A stretch of 64,000 bases of DNA, taken from assembly GCF_016734805.1 (NCBI RefSeq), contig NZ_JAERQG010000001.1, positions 682,001-746,000 on the forward strand, in the 5' to 3' direction. Shown here in pieces: positions 9,092-17,997 of this stretch (its first letter is position 1; each line of letters starts with the position of its first letter). The position numbers and the translations under genes are program-made. The notes beneath the pieces were generated by a model. That model was not told the origin of the DNA and did not search any database. It was given only the letters and a program-made list of their open reading frames with translations. This DNA is from Marivirga atlantica (GTDB lineage Bacteria; Bacteroidota; Bacteroidia; Cytophagales; Cyclobacteriaceae).

Positions 9092-10902
9092 TATAAATTG
9101 TTTAAATAAGCTTTAGACATCACATAATTTTCTACCCAGGCTCTGTTAGGGCTTACTTCTCCTTTTACATACTTCTCTACTAACAAACCGGAAATGGCTG
9201 CTGCAACTCCACCACCCCATCCGGCATTTTCGACATATACTGAAAGCGCAATTTTTGGGGTTTCTTTGGGAGCAAAGCACATAAATGCAGAATGGTCATA
9301 ACTATCCTTGTTTTGAACCGTACCCGTTTTACCGCATATTTCTATTCCATCAACTCGGGCAACTCTGGCGGTACCTTCTACTATTTCCGCCATAGCATCT
9401 ACCACCGTGGTGAAATGTTCAGGATTTACGCCAACTTCTTCTTTCTCAAAATCAAGCTTTAGATAAGAGTCTGGCGTATCAATTCCTTTCACTAAATGTG
9501 GTCTTATGAAATAACCTCGGTTCGCCAGTATGGAGGCTAAATTGGCCACTTGTAAAGGAGTAGTTAACAATTCACCTTCTCCAATACTTAGTGAGTAAAT
9601 AGTGTAAAAATTCCAGTGATCTTTGCCATAATACCTATCGTAATAGGTTGGAGCAGGAATCATCCCTTTTCCCTCATTAGGTATATCGATGCCTAATCTT
9701 CTGCCAAAGCCAAATTTATGAAGGTAATCGTCCCATAAATTAAGTCCAATGCGGGCATCCTTATTCATGTTATCTTCCTTGCCTTGCTGGATGATCCTTT
9801 TAAAGGTTTGATAAAAATAAGGATTACAGGAGAATTTGATTGCACCATGCAAATCCTCCTTGGTATGTGCACCATGGCAATTTATTATGCCGCGGTTGCA
9901 AACAATGCGAGTACTTGGTTGCACAACGCCTTCCTGCAAGGCAATTAACGATTGTACCAATTTAAATACAGAACCTGGACGATACTGAGCCTGAATAGGT
10001 CTATTAAATAATGGCTTTAAGGTATCTTGATTAAGCCTACCAAAATTGCTGCTATATTTTCTACCTGTTAAATCGTTTGGGTTATAAGAAGGAGAGCTTA
10101 CCATCGCTAAAATCTCTCCGGTAGATGGTTCTATGGCTACGATACTTCCCACTTTGTCTTGCATGAGATACTCTGCATATTTCTGCAATGGAAGGTCTAT
10201 AGAGCTCACTAAATTGTTACCAGGTACTGAAAGTGTATCAAAGGCACCATCGTTAAAAGAGCCCTTTTCAATACCTCGAACATTCACCAATTTATATTTC
10301 ACACCCCGTTTTCCTCTTAATTCTTCTTCATAGGAAGCTTCAACTCCACTAATACCTATAAAGTCACCTGACTGATAATAATTTAAGGTGTCTTTTGTGA
10401 GCTGGCGTTTACTAATCTCCCCAATATAACCGAGCCCATTGGCTAACACGGGTTCAGGGTATTTCCTCACAGTTCTTGCAATAGGATAGAAGCCCTGATA
10501 AGAGACAAGCTCATCCTGAATTTTTGCAAATTCCTCATTACTCAATTGAGGATAAAATAGTGATTGCTTGATGTAACTATAACGTTTCGCTTTTTGAATT
10601 CTCTCCGTAAAATCTTCTTCGGTAATATCGAAGAGGGAAATAAACTTAGTGGTATCTTCTACTTGTACTTCTTTAGGAACTACCATGATGTCATAAACAG
10701 GCGTATTATGTACCATGATGTTCATATTACGGTCGTATATCAAACCTCGGTAAGGATATTCAACCACTTTGTTGATCACATTATTTTCGGCAGCCAGTTT
10801 GTAGCGGCTGTCCAAAACCTGTATAAAGAAAAGCTTGGTAAGAAAAATTATGCCTACCAGGATAAAGATAATTTGTATGTAGTACTTTCTATTTTCAATC
10901 AT
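9091..10902 (-). CDS. mrdA: Penicillin-binding protein 2 (peptidoglycan transpeptidase)
   Basis: 603 residues. One N-terminal membrane anchor (about 8-29), then a PBP dimerisation/pedestal domain (about 50-220) and a transpeptidase domain. The catalytic serine is S311 in the SxxK tetrad YRPGSVFK, and the KTG box is present in EICGKTGTVQ near 536. It crosslinks new lateral-wall peptidoglycan as the partner of RodA. It overlaps mreD by 4 bases (ATGA) and rodA by 1 base, so all are one operon. Confidence 0.96.
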   Translation of the reverse strand: MIENRKYYIQIIFILVGIIFLTKLFFIQVLDSRYKLAAENNVINKVVEYPYRGLIYDRNMNIMVHNTPVYDIMVVPKEVQVEDTTKFISLFDITEEDFTERIQKAKRYSYIKQSLFYPQLSNEEFAKIQDELVSYQGFYPIARTVRKYPEPVLANGLGYIGEISKRQLTKDTLNYYQSGDFIGISGVEASYEEELRGKRGVKYKLVNVRGIEKGSFNDGAFDTLSVPGNNLVSSIDLPLQKYAEYLMQDKVGSIVAIEPSTGEILAMVSSPSYNPNDLTGRKYSSNFGRLNQDTLKPLFNRPIQAQYRPGSVFKLVQSLIALQEGVVQPSTRIVCNRGIINCHGAHTKEDLHGAIKFSCNPYFYQTFKRIIQQGKEDNMNKDARIGLNLWDDYLHKFGFGRRLGIDIPNEGKGMIPAPTYYDRYYGKDHWNFYTIYSLSIGEGELLTTPLQVANLASILANRGYFIRPHLVKGIDTPDSYLKLDFEKEEVGVNPEHFTTVVDAMAEIVEGTARVARVDGIEICGKTGTVQNKDSYDHSAFMCFAPKETPKIALSVYVENAGWGGGVAAAISGLLVEKYVKGEVSPNRAWVENYVMSKAYLNNL

Positions 10903-11420
10903 GAATACCTTCCTTTCGAATAGAAAAGATATTGAAGTAACACTAACACAAAAGCTGTCAATAAAGTGCTTGCCAGTGCCTTCATTAACACAAAAATAAA
11001 CATATGAAATCCACCTGCTTCAATAAAAAATATGGTGAGGAGGTGGAAAGCCATTAATGGCAAAGAATAGGCAAGAAACCACGATAGCCCCAGGTTTTTA
11101 AGGGCGGGCGCAGAAACATTTTCATAACCACCTCTCGGTGTAATAGCATTTATCCATAAGGGTCTTAAGAATGCTAATAAAGTAGTAGCTGCCATATGAG
11201 TTCCCAGACTATTGTAAAAAATGTCGATGATTAAGCCAGTAAAAAAACCAACCAACATTAAATTTATTCGGCTTATTCCAAGTGGTAAGAGCAATATAAA
11301 ACCTAGGTAAATAAAGCAGAATGCCTTATTGAAAAGCACGAGGTTTTGTGCTAGTAGCAGTTGACCAGCAACAAAGAGTAGCCAAATAAAAGCTTGCTTT
11401 ATGTTCTCAATATTAATCAT
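10899..11420 (-). CDS. mreD: Rod shape-determining protein MreD
   Basis: 173 residues, almost entirely hydrophobic with about five membrane helices. Sequence is poorly conserved, as is usual for MreD, and the assignment relies on length, topology and position between mreC and mrdA. Its N-terminus overlaps mreC by 8 bases and its stop overlaps mrdA by 4. It is an inner-membrane component of the elongasome. Confidence 0.88.
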   Translation of the reverse strand: MINIENIKQAFIWLLFVAGQLLLAQNLVLFNKAFCFIYLGFILLLPLGISRINLMLVGFFTGLIIDIFYNSLGTHMAATTLLAFLRPLWINAITPRGGYENVSAPALKNLGLSWFLAYSLPLMAFHLLTIFFIEAGGFHMFIFVLMKALASTLLTAFVLVLLQYLFYSKGRYS

Positions 11421-12246
11421 CTGCTAGTTTTATGGTGTTTTCTAATGAATCTTGTTCCTGCTGCAGTTCATTTCCTATTACATATACATAATCCAAACTT
11501 TGAAAATCAACTGCTAAATCAACTTTTACTTCATAAAAGGTAGCATCATCTTTAATATCTACTGAGGCTATTTCACCAATTTTAATACCCGGAGGAAAAA
11601 TTGCATTAAAGCCTGAAGTAACTATGCGCATGCCATTCTTCAATTTGATATGACGAGGGACATACTCTAAACTTATTTGTCTAGGATTTTTGCCATCCCA
11701 GTTAGCTGTACATAAGGTCTTTGTTTCCTCGATTACAGCTGAAATAAGAAGATTAGAGTGGAGCGCTGAGTAGCCAACAGCATAATTTTTTGAAGTACTT
11801 TTGATTTTACCAATCAAGCCATATCCATTGATAACGCCCATTCCTTCGGTAATGCCATCAGCTTCACCCTTATCAAGAGTAAAGTAATTTCTAAATCTGT
11901 CTACTGAATTATTAACAACTGTTGCTATTGTATAATCATATTGGCCAGCCAGAGCTGTGGGGGTAAAAAAGTTGGATGAATCAACTATTGCTGGTTCAAG
12001 CGTTAGCTTATTTCGCAAGGCTTCATTTTCTTGTGCCAGGCGTTCATTAATTTTGTTTAGCCTAAAGTAATCTTCAACGGCCTGCTTATTTTCATAAACA
12101 TTTCCGGCAAAGGCATTTGAACTATTGAAGAAAGAGGCACTCAGGTAATCATTATGATTTATTACCAACCAACCACTTATCACTTCAAGCAATAAGAAGA
12201 GGAAAAATGCGCGATATGTATAAATGAATTGAAATAACCTCCGCAT
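11413..12246 (-). CDS. mreC: Rod shape-determining protein MreC
   Basis: 277 residues. A cytoplasmic tail and one membrane helix (about 10-30) precede a coiled-coil region (about 60-90, NKINERLAQENEALRNK) and the periplasmic beta-barrel domain with the family stretch NSVDRFRNYFTLDKGEADGI. MreC is the periplasmic scaffold that activates PBP2 and RodA. It lies 80 bases downstream of mreB. Confidence 0.94.
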   Translation of the reverse strand: MRRLFQFIYTYRAFFLFLLLEVISGWLVINHNDYLSASFFNSSNAFAGNVYENKQAVEDYFRLNKINERLAQENEALRNKLTLEPAIVDSSNFFTPTALAGQYDYTIATVVNNSVDRFRNYFTLDKGEADGITEGMGVINGYGLIGKIKSTSKNYAVGYSALHSNLLISAVIEETKTLCTANWDGKNPRQISLEYVPRHIKLKNGMRIVTSGFNAIFPPGIKIGEIASVDIKDDATFYEVKVDLAVDFQSLDYVYVIGNELQQEQDSLENTIKLADD

Positions 12247-12272
12247 GCCGAGAACTCCGAATCAGTATAAAT

Positions 12273-12307
12273 GGAAAAAGGAATACAAATGATGCATTCC
12301 CTTTTCG
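12273..12307 (-). terminator. Imperfect hairpin between mreB and mreC, possible attenuator or processing site
   Basis: On the minus strand AAAAGGGAAT and ATTCCTTTTT can pair around a loop of about 11 bases with one bulge, followed by a T-rich stretch. Located just after the mreB stop. It could reduce mreCD-mrdA-rodA expression relative to mreB. Weak stem, low certainty. Confidence 0.35.
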
Positions 12308-12326
12308 GTAAAATCTTATTTAATTA

Positions 12327-13355
12327 TTAACTCATTAACACTGCTTTGTAAGCTGATAAGTTCTTGAGAGCAAGCCCTGTACCTCTTACAACCGCTCTTA
12401 ACGGATCGTCAGCAATGTGAATTGGTAGCTTAGTTTTTAAAGCTAAACGCTTGTCTAAACCTCTTAACAAGGCACCACCACCAGTTAAATGAATTCCGTT
12501 ATCATAAATATCGGCAGATAATTCTGGGGGTGAAATCTCCAAGGCCTTTAACACAGCCTCTTCAATTTTTGAAACTGACTTATCAATAGCAAAAGCAATT
12601 TCGGAATAAGATACTTTTATCACTTTTGGAATACCAGTCATTAAATCACGCCCGCGAATTTCATAATCCTCAGGGCCATCATCTAATTCGGTTAAAGCAG
12701 CACCTACTTCTATTTTTATTTTCTCAGCAGATCTTTCACCAATTAGCAGGTTATGCTGTCTTCTCATGTAATCAAGAATATCTTTGGTAAAAGTATCACC
12801 CGCAACTCTTATAGATTGATCACAAACAATACCTGAAAGTGCGATCACAGCAATTTCTGTTGTACCACCTCCTATATCTACTACCATTGAACCAACAGGT
12901 TGCTCAATATCAACACCAATACCAATTGAAGCGGCAATCGGCTCGTGAATCATATATACCTCTTTAGCACCCGCATGCTCGGCAGAATCACGAACGGCTC
13001 TTTTCTCAACTTCTGTAATACCTGAAGGAATACAGATAACCATTCTGTGAGAGCTAGGGAAGAAGTTTTTCTTACCGCCATCAATCATTTTAATCATCCC
13101 CCTAATCATGTGCTCTGCTGCGTGGAAATCTGCGATCACACCATCTTTTAAAGGGCGAATGGTTTTAATATTCTCATGGGTTTTCTCATGCATCTGCATG
13201 GCTTCTCGACCGATAGCCAATACTTTGTTTGTGGCTTTATCTATCGCAATAATTGATGGTTCATCAACTACAATTTTGTCCTTATGTATAATTAAAGTGT
13301 TTGCTGTTCCTAGATCTATGGCAATGTCACTTGAAAAGAAATCGAAAATCCCCAT
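12327..13355 (-). CDS. mreB: Rod shape-determining actin homologue MreB
   Basis: 342 residues, normal for MreB. Actin-family nucleotide-binding elements are intact: IDLGTANTLI (about 13-22), MVVDIGGGTTEIAVI in the middle and HLTGGGALLRGLD near the C-terminus. It forms membrane-bound filaments that orient elongasome synthesis. It heads the mre cluster, with purH 112 bases upstream on the same strand. Confidence 0.98.
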   Translation of the reverse strand: MGIFDFFSSDIAIDLGTANTLIIHKDKIVVDEPSIIAIDKATNKVLAIGREAMQMHEKTHENIKTIRPLKDGVIADFHAAEHMIRGMIKMIDGGKKNFFPSSHRMVICIPSGITEVEKRAVRDSAEHAGAKEVYMIHEPIAASIGIGVDIEQPVGSMVVDIGGGTTEIAVIALSGIVCDQSIRVAGDTFTKDILDYMRRQHNLLIGERSAEKIKIEVGAALTELDDGPEDYEIRGRDLMTGIPKVIKVSYSEIAFAIDKSVSKIEEAVLKALEISPPELSADIYDNGIHLTGGGALLRGLDKRLALKTKLPIHIADDPLRAVVRGTGLALKNLSAYKAVLMS

Positions 13356-13467
13356 GGATATTATCTGATAATAAATTTTAAAATTACTGCTTGGGAAATT
13401 TACAAATTTGTTTGGTAAATAAACCCTTTAAAGCGATTAATTTATGAATTAGACCGATTAAGTCTAT

Positions 13468-14994
13468 TTAATGTTTAAAATGTCTAGTTCCGGTTGTAAC
13501 CATGCTCATGTTGTGAGCATCGCAAAAATCAATGCTATCTTGGTCTTTAATAGAGCCACCCGGTTGAATAACTGAAGTTATACCTGCATCATGAGCAATT
13601 TCAACACAATCAGGAAACGGGAAGAAAGCATCTGATGCCATCACTGCTCCTTTTAAATCGAATCCGAAATGGTTCGCCTTTTCAATTGCTTGTTTTAAGG
13701 CATCAACTCTAGAAGTTTGACCAACACCACTTGCGAATAACTGACCATCTTTAGCCAGCACAATAGTATTCGATTTTGTGTGCTTACATATTTTTGATGC
13801 AAATATAAGTGCTGCTGTTTCTTCTGCACTTGGTGCTATTTTGGTAACAGTTTTTAAGTCTGCAATGGCATCGGTTTTTAAGTCTCTGTCTTGCTCAATC
13901 ACGCCATTTAGAAGACTCTTGAACTGCTTGCTTGTTTGTAGATCTGTTTTTTGTTTTAATAAAATTCTGTTTTTCTTCCCTTTTAAAACTTCAAGTGCAT
14001 CATCATCGAAATCCGGAGCTATCAAGATTTCAAAAAATAATGAATGCATGGTTTCAGCAGCTTCTTTATCTATTTTTTTATTGCTAATAAGAACTCCTCC
14101 AAAAGCAGAAAGTGTATCTGCCGCAAAAGCTTTATCATAGGCTTCTTTTACTGATTTACCCACGGCTACACCACATGCATTTGTGTGTTTTAGTATGGCA
14201 AAAGCCGTATCTTCTTTGAATTCCTCAATTAAGCAAACTGCTGCATCAACATCCACTAAATTGTTGTATGAAAGCTCTTTGCCGTTTAGCTGATCAAATA
14301 ACTCATCCAAATATCCATGGTAATGACCCACTTGATGAGGATTCTCGCCATAACGCAACGTGCGCGATTCCATGATGCTCGATTTGAATGCAGGTATTTC
14401 TTCAGTCTTATTAAAGTAATTGAAAATAGCCGTGTCATAGTTTGAAGAAATATTGAAAGCATGAGCTGCAAATTTCTTCCTATCTGTTATTGAGCTTTCT
14501 CCGTTTTGCTCTTCTAATAATTTCTCTAAATCAGCATATTGATTTTTAGAGGCTACAATTAATACATCTTTAAAATTTTTAGCAGCAGCCCTAATCAGCG
14601 AAATACCACCTATATCTATTTTCTCGATAATAGCTTGCTCATCAGCGCCAGAAGCAACAGTTTCCTCAAATGGATAAAGGTCTACAATTACCAAATCAAT
14701 TTCAGGAATTTCATATTCGTCCAATTGAGCTTTATCTTCTTTTAATTCCCTTCTGCTTAATATGCCACCGAAAACTTTAGGATGAAGTGTTTTAACTCTA
14801 CCACCTAAAATAGATGGGTAACCTGTTAAATCTTCAACTGCAATTACTTCTGCTCCTTGTTCTTCTATAAATTTTTGAGTTCCTCCAGTACTGTAAATGT
14901 TGACTCCCTGATCTTTTAAAAGCTTAATAATAGGTTCAAGTTTATCCTTATAGAAAACTGAAATAAGTGCGTTCTTAATCTTTTTTTGTGACAT
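13468..14994 (-). CDS. purH: Bifunctional AICAR formyltransferase / IMP cyclohydrolase
   Basis: 508 residues, normal length. The N-terminal MGS-like IMP cyclohydrolase domain (about 1-150) contains YSTGGTQKFIEEQG and GRVKTLHPKVFGGIL. The C-terminal formyltransferase domain holds SRTLRYGENPHQ and the catalytic KHTNACGVAVG motif. It catalyses the last two steps of de novo purine synthesis, using 10-formyl-THF. A consensus -7 element lies 26 bases upstream of the start. purN, for another purine step, is about 0.7 kb away, but separated by a divergent gene. Confidence 0.98.
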   Translation of the reverse strand: MSQKKIKNALISVFYKDKLEPIIKLLKDQGVNIYSTGGTQKFIEEQGAEVIAVEDLTGYPSILGGRVKTLHPKVFGGILSRRELKEDKAQLDEYEIPEIDLVIVDLYPFEETVASGADEQAIIEKIDIGGISLIRAAAKNFKDVLIVASKNQYADLEKLLEEQNGESSITDRKKFAAHAFNISSNYDTAIFNYFNKTEEIPAFKSSIMESRTLRYGENPHQVGHYHGYLDELFDQLNGKELSYNNLVDVDAAVCLIEEFKEDTAFAILKHTNACGVAVGKSVKEAYDKAFAADTLSAFGGVLISNKKIDKEAAETMHSLFFEILIAPDFDDDALEVLKGKKNRILLKQKTDLQTSKQFKSLLNGVIEQDRDLKTDAIADLKTVTKIAPSAEETAALIFASKICKHTKSNTIVLAKDGQLFASGVGQTSRVDALKQAIEKANHFGFDLKGAVMASDAFFPFPDCVEIAHDAGITSVIQPGGSIKDQDSIDFCDAHNMSMVTTGTRHFKH

Positions 14995-15020
14995 AATTCT
15001 GCTTAGTGAAATGCGAAGTA

Positions 15021-15028
15021 CAAATCTA
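15021..15028 (-). promoter_or_regulatory. Bacteroidota-type -7 element upstream of purH
   Basis: CAAATCTA on the plus strand reads TAGATTTG on the minus strand, an exact TAnnTTTG match, placed to give a 5' leader of about 20 bases for purH. No clear TTG element is visible at the expected upstream distance. Confidence 0.45.
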
Positions 15029-15155
15029 AGGTATTTTAATTTTCTAAGTAAAAAATACTGACTTGATTTGATAGGGATTGACTATAACTAGAAATATTCT
15101 TTTTATTAATCATTATGGCGAAAGCTTTGTTGTTATGATATACTAAATTGCTTTT

Positions 15156-15743
15156 ATGTCATTTTTTGATGCTGTATATAATAAACTGTTTAAGAAACAC
15201 GAGCCCAACACGGTTTTAAGTCACAAGGCTTTAAAGCGATCCGAAAAGGAGCGTGTAAGTTTTAAGGATTGGCTACAGGATGATGTAAGTAGCACATTAC
15301 TCGAAAAGATTCATAAAGCCTACCATTTAAAACGAACAGATATTGAAGGTGAAATTCCCATTTTGTTGTTCCGCAGTGTTTATGCTAATGGCTTTGCCAT
15401 CAAAAATAATATTGAAGTAAGTGACCGGGATTTTCATTTCCTGCTCGATTATTTCAAACATAAGCTGTTAGCACTGGGCTACAGGCAGGCAGGATCGGAT
15501 AGCAAGGTTACTGCGAAAGATGGGTTTGTACTGACGGTAGATAAATTTTATATGAAGCCGCCTTTACAAGTTGAGCCTCCAATTGATCAACTATATGGCA
15601 ACATAGCCATTGAACTCCATTTAATGGATGACAAGCCCAACTATTTAAAGTTGATGGCAAGTATTTACTCTGACAGAATGTATAAAGAGCATCAAGATTT
15701 TGACGAGCTGGTAGAATTATTACTGATTAAAGATGCTCTCTAA
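15156..15743 (+). CDS. Hypothetical protein
   Basis: 195 residues, soluble, no signal peptide. Basic N-terminus (MSFFDAVYNKLFKKHEP) and a mixed alpha/beta body with segments such as FHFLLDYFKHKLLALGYRQ and IAIELHLMDDKPNYLKLMA. I recognise no family. It is transcribed alone, divergent from purH, and its last 17 bases overlap the 3' end of the convergent purN. Length and codon use match the neighbours, so it is probably real. Confidence 0.65.
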   Translation: MSFFDAVYNKLFKKHEPNTVLSHKALKRSEKERVSFKDWLQDDVSSTLLEKIHKAYHLKRTDIEGEIPILLFRSVYANGFAIKNNIEVSDRDFHFLLDYFKHKLLALGYRQAGSDSKVTAKDGFVLTVDKFYMKPPLQVEPPIDQLYGNIAIELHLMDDKPNYLKLMASIYSDRMYKEHQDFDELVELLLIKDAL

Positions 15744-16323
15744 AATTAAGGATGTATTCCTCAATTACTTTTGGGAAATGCTGATGCTCTAATTGCTGTA
15801 TTTTGGCAGCCAGTTCTTCAGCGTTCATTTCAGCAGTAATTTGGCAAGATGCCTGGAAGATTATAGCGCCTTCATCATAAGCTTCATTCACTTCATGTAT
15901 GGTAATTCCACTTTCTTTCTCATCATTTTCAATAACAGCTTCATGTACAAAGTGACCATACATTCCCCTTCCACCATACTTAGGTAATAGAGCCGGATGA
16001 ATATTAATAATTCTTTTAGGATAAGCTTTTACAAGGTTTTCAGGAATTTTCAATAAAAAACCTGCAAGTACAATGAAATCAATATGATGCTCCCTTAGTA
16101 TATCAAGTACTGTTTCACCATCACGAAAATCTTTATTATTAAGGTGGCGGCTAACAACCTGTGGAAACTTACTCATTCTGTCAAATACGCCAGCCTCTTT
16201 CTTATTACAGAGCATTAAGCCTACTTCAACGGAAGGATGATTTGTGAAATAGTGAGCAATTTTTTCAGCATTTGAACCAGAGCCAGAAGCGAAAAGAGCT
16301 ATTCTGTATTTTTTATTATCCAT
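15727..16323 (-). CDS. purN: Phosphoribosylglycinamide formyltransferase
   Basis: 198 residues. The phosphate-binding segment FASGSGSNAEKI is near the N-terminus and the catalytic N-x-H motif is in INIHPALLPKYGG, with the Asp of EAYDEGAIIF completing the N/H/D triad. It transfers a formyl group from 10-formyl-THF to GAR in purine synthesis. It lies 21 bases after the UbiA-like gene on the same strand, the last of the long run that begins with ccmB. Its 3' end overlaps the convergent gene at 15156 by 17 bases. Confidence 0.96.
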   Translation of the reverse strand: MDNKKYRIALFASGSGSNAEKIAHYFTNHPSVEVGLMLCNKKEAGVFDRMSKFPQVVSRHLNNKDFRDGETVLDILREHHIDFIVLAGFLLKIPENLVKAYPKRIINIHPALLPKYGGRGMYGHFVHEAVIENDEKESGITIHEVNEAYDEGAIIFQASCQITAEMNAEELAAKIQQLEHQHFPKVIEEYILNFREHL

Positions 16324-16344
16324 ATCTTAAAATCACCAGTTGAA

Positions 16345-17205
16345 TTAAAAAAGCAGCATACTTATAATGCCGCTAAGCATTATCAGCTTGCAAAAGTTAC
16401 TTAAAAAGTGGAAGTCTTTTATTTTATCAGCCTGTTGTAACCTGTATACAAAGTAAATAATGAAAAGAGCAAGCCCTGAAAAGTAATAGTAAAGGATGTT
16501 GTTATTTAGAAATTGTGTCAGATAGAAAATTAGGAAACCAAAAAGCGCAATCAATACATAAATAATGAGCTTGGTTTTTCTAATTCCAAATACGATCGGA
16601 AGTGTTTTACATCCGAAATCGGCATCACCTTTCCAATCTTCCATATCTTTAATAATTTCGCGGATTAAACTAATGGCAAAGGCAAAAAGAGCATAAATAT
16701 TAATGAGAACCTCTTTTTGATGAAAATACAAGCCAATTATAGTTAGTGATAGACCTGTTAGTAGCGCTACAGTAAAATTACCTACAAACGGCAAGCGTTT
16801 GAGCTGATTAGAATATAACCATAACAAAAAAGCTGAACCGAAGAAAACAGCCGCCAGCTTCCAACTGAGATAAAATGCTATGGCTATCGCAGTAAAATTC
16901 AGGAAAGTATGCCAAAAGAGTACCACACGTCTTTTTAGCACTTTGCCAACAACTACTCTTTGCGGTTTATTAACATAGTCAATTTTAACATCATAATAAT
17001 CATTAATGATGTAACCAGCTGCCGCAATTATTACGGTGGATAAGCTCAATAGAAATAATCTAATATTGCTTAAATGAATACCCTCCAAGAGGTATAAAGC
17101 AGCTAAATACTGAGAGAGAATAATTATTATTAGATTTTGAATCCGGATAAGCTTCACAAACCCTGTAAAGGAAAAATTTCTAGGACTGTGGTGCTGCTCG
17201 CTCAT
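16345..17205 (-). CDS. UbiA-family membrane prenyltransferase
   Basis: 286 residues with about eight membrane helices. Both Mg-binding motifs are present: NDYYDVKID at 68-76 and DMEDWKGD at 187-194. UbiA enzymes attach an isoprenoid chain to an acceptor. In Bacteroidota this subgroup is usually labelled geranylgeranylglycerol-phosphate geranylgeranyltransferase-like, but the acceptor cannot be determined from sequence alone. It starts 3 bases after the DUF2520 gene, so the two are probably cotranslated. Confidence 0.85.
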   Translation of the reverse strand: MSEQHHSPRNFSFTGFVKLIRIQNLIIIILSQYLAALYLLEGIHLSNIRLFLLSLSTVIIAAAGYIINDYYDVKIDYVNKPQRVVVGKVLKRRVVLFWHTFLNFTAIAIAFYLSWKLAAVFFGSAFLLWLYSNQLKRLPFVGNFTVALLTGLSLTIIGLYFHQKEVLINIYALFAFAISLIREIIKDMEDWKGDADFGCKTLPIVFGIRKTKLIIYVLIALFGFLIFYLTQFLNNNILYYYFSGLALFIIYFVYRLQQADKIKDFHFLSNFCKLIMLSGIISMLLF

Positions 17206-17208
17206 TCC

Positions 17209-17997
17209 TTATTGGTATTTGTCTAATATTTGCTGACTAATAATTTTATAAATCTCACTATAAGCAGGATGCTTAGCAAGCATTTCCATGTGTTTGTCAA
17301 GTGTTTTTAAATCACCGCGTTTGGCCGGACCAGTTTGTGCATTTGATGGTTTTAGAAGCAGGCTTTTTTCTATTGTCTCTGCTACTAGCGGACCCAAGAG
17401 ATTAAAATCCAGCTTTGCTTCATTAAGTAATTCTTCGGAAACTGTCATCAGGTAGTTAGTGAAGTTACAGGCAAAAACGGCTGCAACGTGTAATTGGCTC
17501 CTCTGCTGACTATTTACATGATGAACTTGTTTGCTAATACTTTTAGCCAGACTAGTTAATATTTTAAGTCCCGATTTATGATTACTCTCCAATAGGAAAG
17601 GAACCTCCTCAATCTTCAATTTCCTACTTTTAGAGAATGTTTGTAAAGGATAAAAAACTCCAATTACCGAGGCGATGCTTTCAGGAATTATATCCATAGA
17701 AAGGGCTCCGGAGGTGTGTACCAACAAACTTTGATCTGGCAATTCTATTTCATTGAGTACTGGTATTATCTCATCATCAGGAATAGAAATGATGAAGATA
17801 TTTGATGTACTATCAAGAAAGTTAAGCGAATCTTTTAACGAAGCATCGTATAAGTTTTTAATGAGCTTTTTTGCTGAGGCACCTGTTTTGCTGTATACCT
17901 CTTTAACAGAATGGCCTACATTTTCTAGCGCTGGAGCTAAATGGGAAGCTACGTTACCAGCACCGATAAAACTTATATTAAAGGTTTCGTCTCTCAT
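17209..17997 (-). CDS. Rossmann-fold DUF2520 protein (ProC/NADP-oxidoreductase-like)
   Basis: 262 residues. The N-terminal nucleotide-binding motif FIGAGNVASHLA (G12-A-G14) begins a Rossmann domain of about 150 residues; the helical C-terminal DUF2520 domain contains VNSQQRSQLHVAAVFACNFTNYLM. The fold resembles pyrroline-5-carboxylate reductase and F420-dependent NADP oxidoreductase, but the substrate is unknown. Its start overlaps the ccmF stop by 4 bases and its stop is 3 bases from the prenyltransferase start, tying it to both. Confidence 0.85.
   Translation of the reverse strand: MRDETFNISFIGAGNVASHLAPALENVGHSVKEVYSKTGASAKKLIKNLYDASLKDSLNFLDSTSNIFIISIPDDEIIPVLNEIELPDQSLLVHTSGALSMDIIPESIASVIGVFYPLQTFSKSRKLKIEEVPFLLESNHKSGLKILTSLAKSISKQVHHVNSQQRSQLHVAAVFACNFTNYLMTVSEELLNEAKLDFNLLGPLVAETIEKSLLLKPSNAQTGPAKRGDLKTLDKHMEMLAKHPAYSEIYKIISQQILDKYQ

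Noticed and set aside
10564-10923. 119-codon plus-strand frame over the start of mrdA
   Set aside because: Lies opposite the conserved PBP2 N-terminus and mreD end, with no start signals or family features.
13778-14140. 120-codon open frame on the plus strand inside purH
   Set aside because: Antisense to a well-conserved enzyme; Ser/Phe-rich composition typical of a shadow frame.
9000-15000. purH as part of the mre operon for a functional reason
   Set aside because: purH is followed by a 112-base gap before mreB and shares no pathway with it; same-strand adjacency alone was not counted as evidence.
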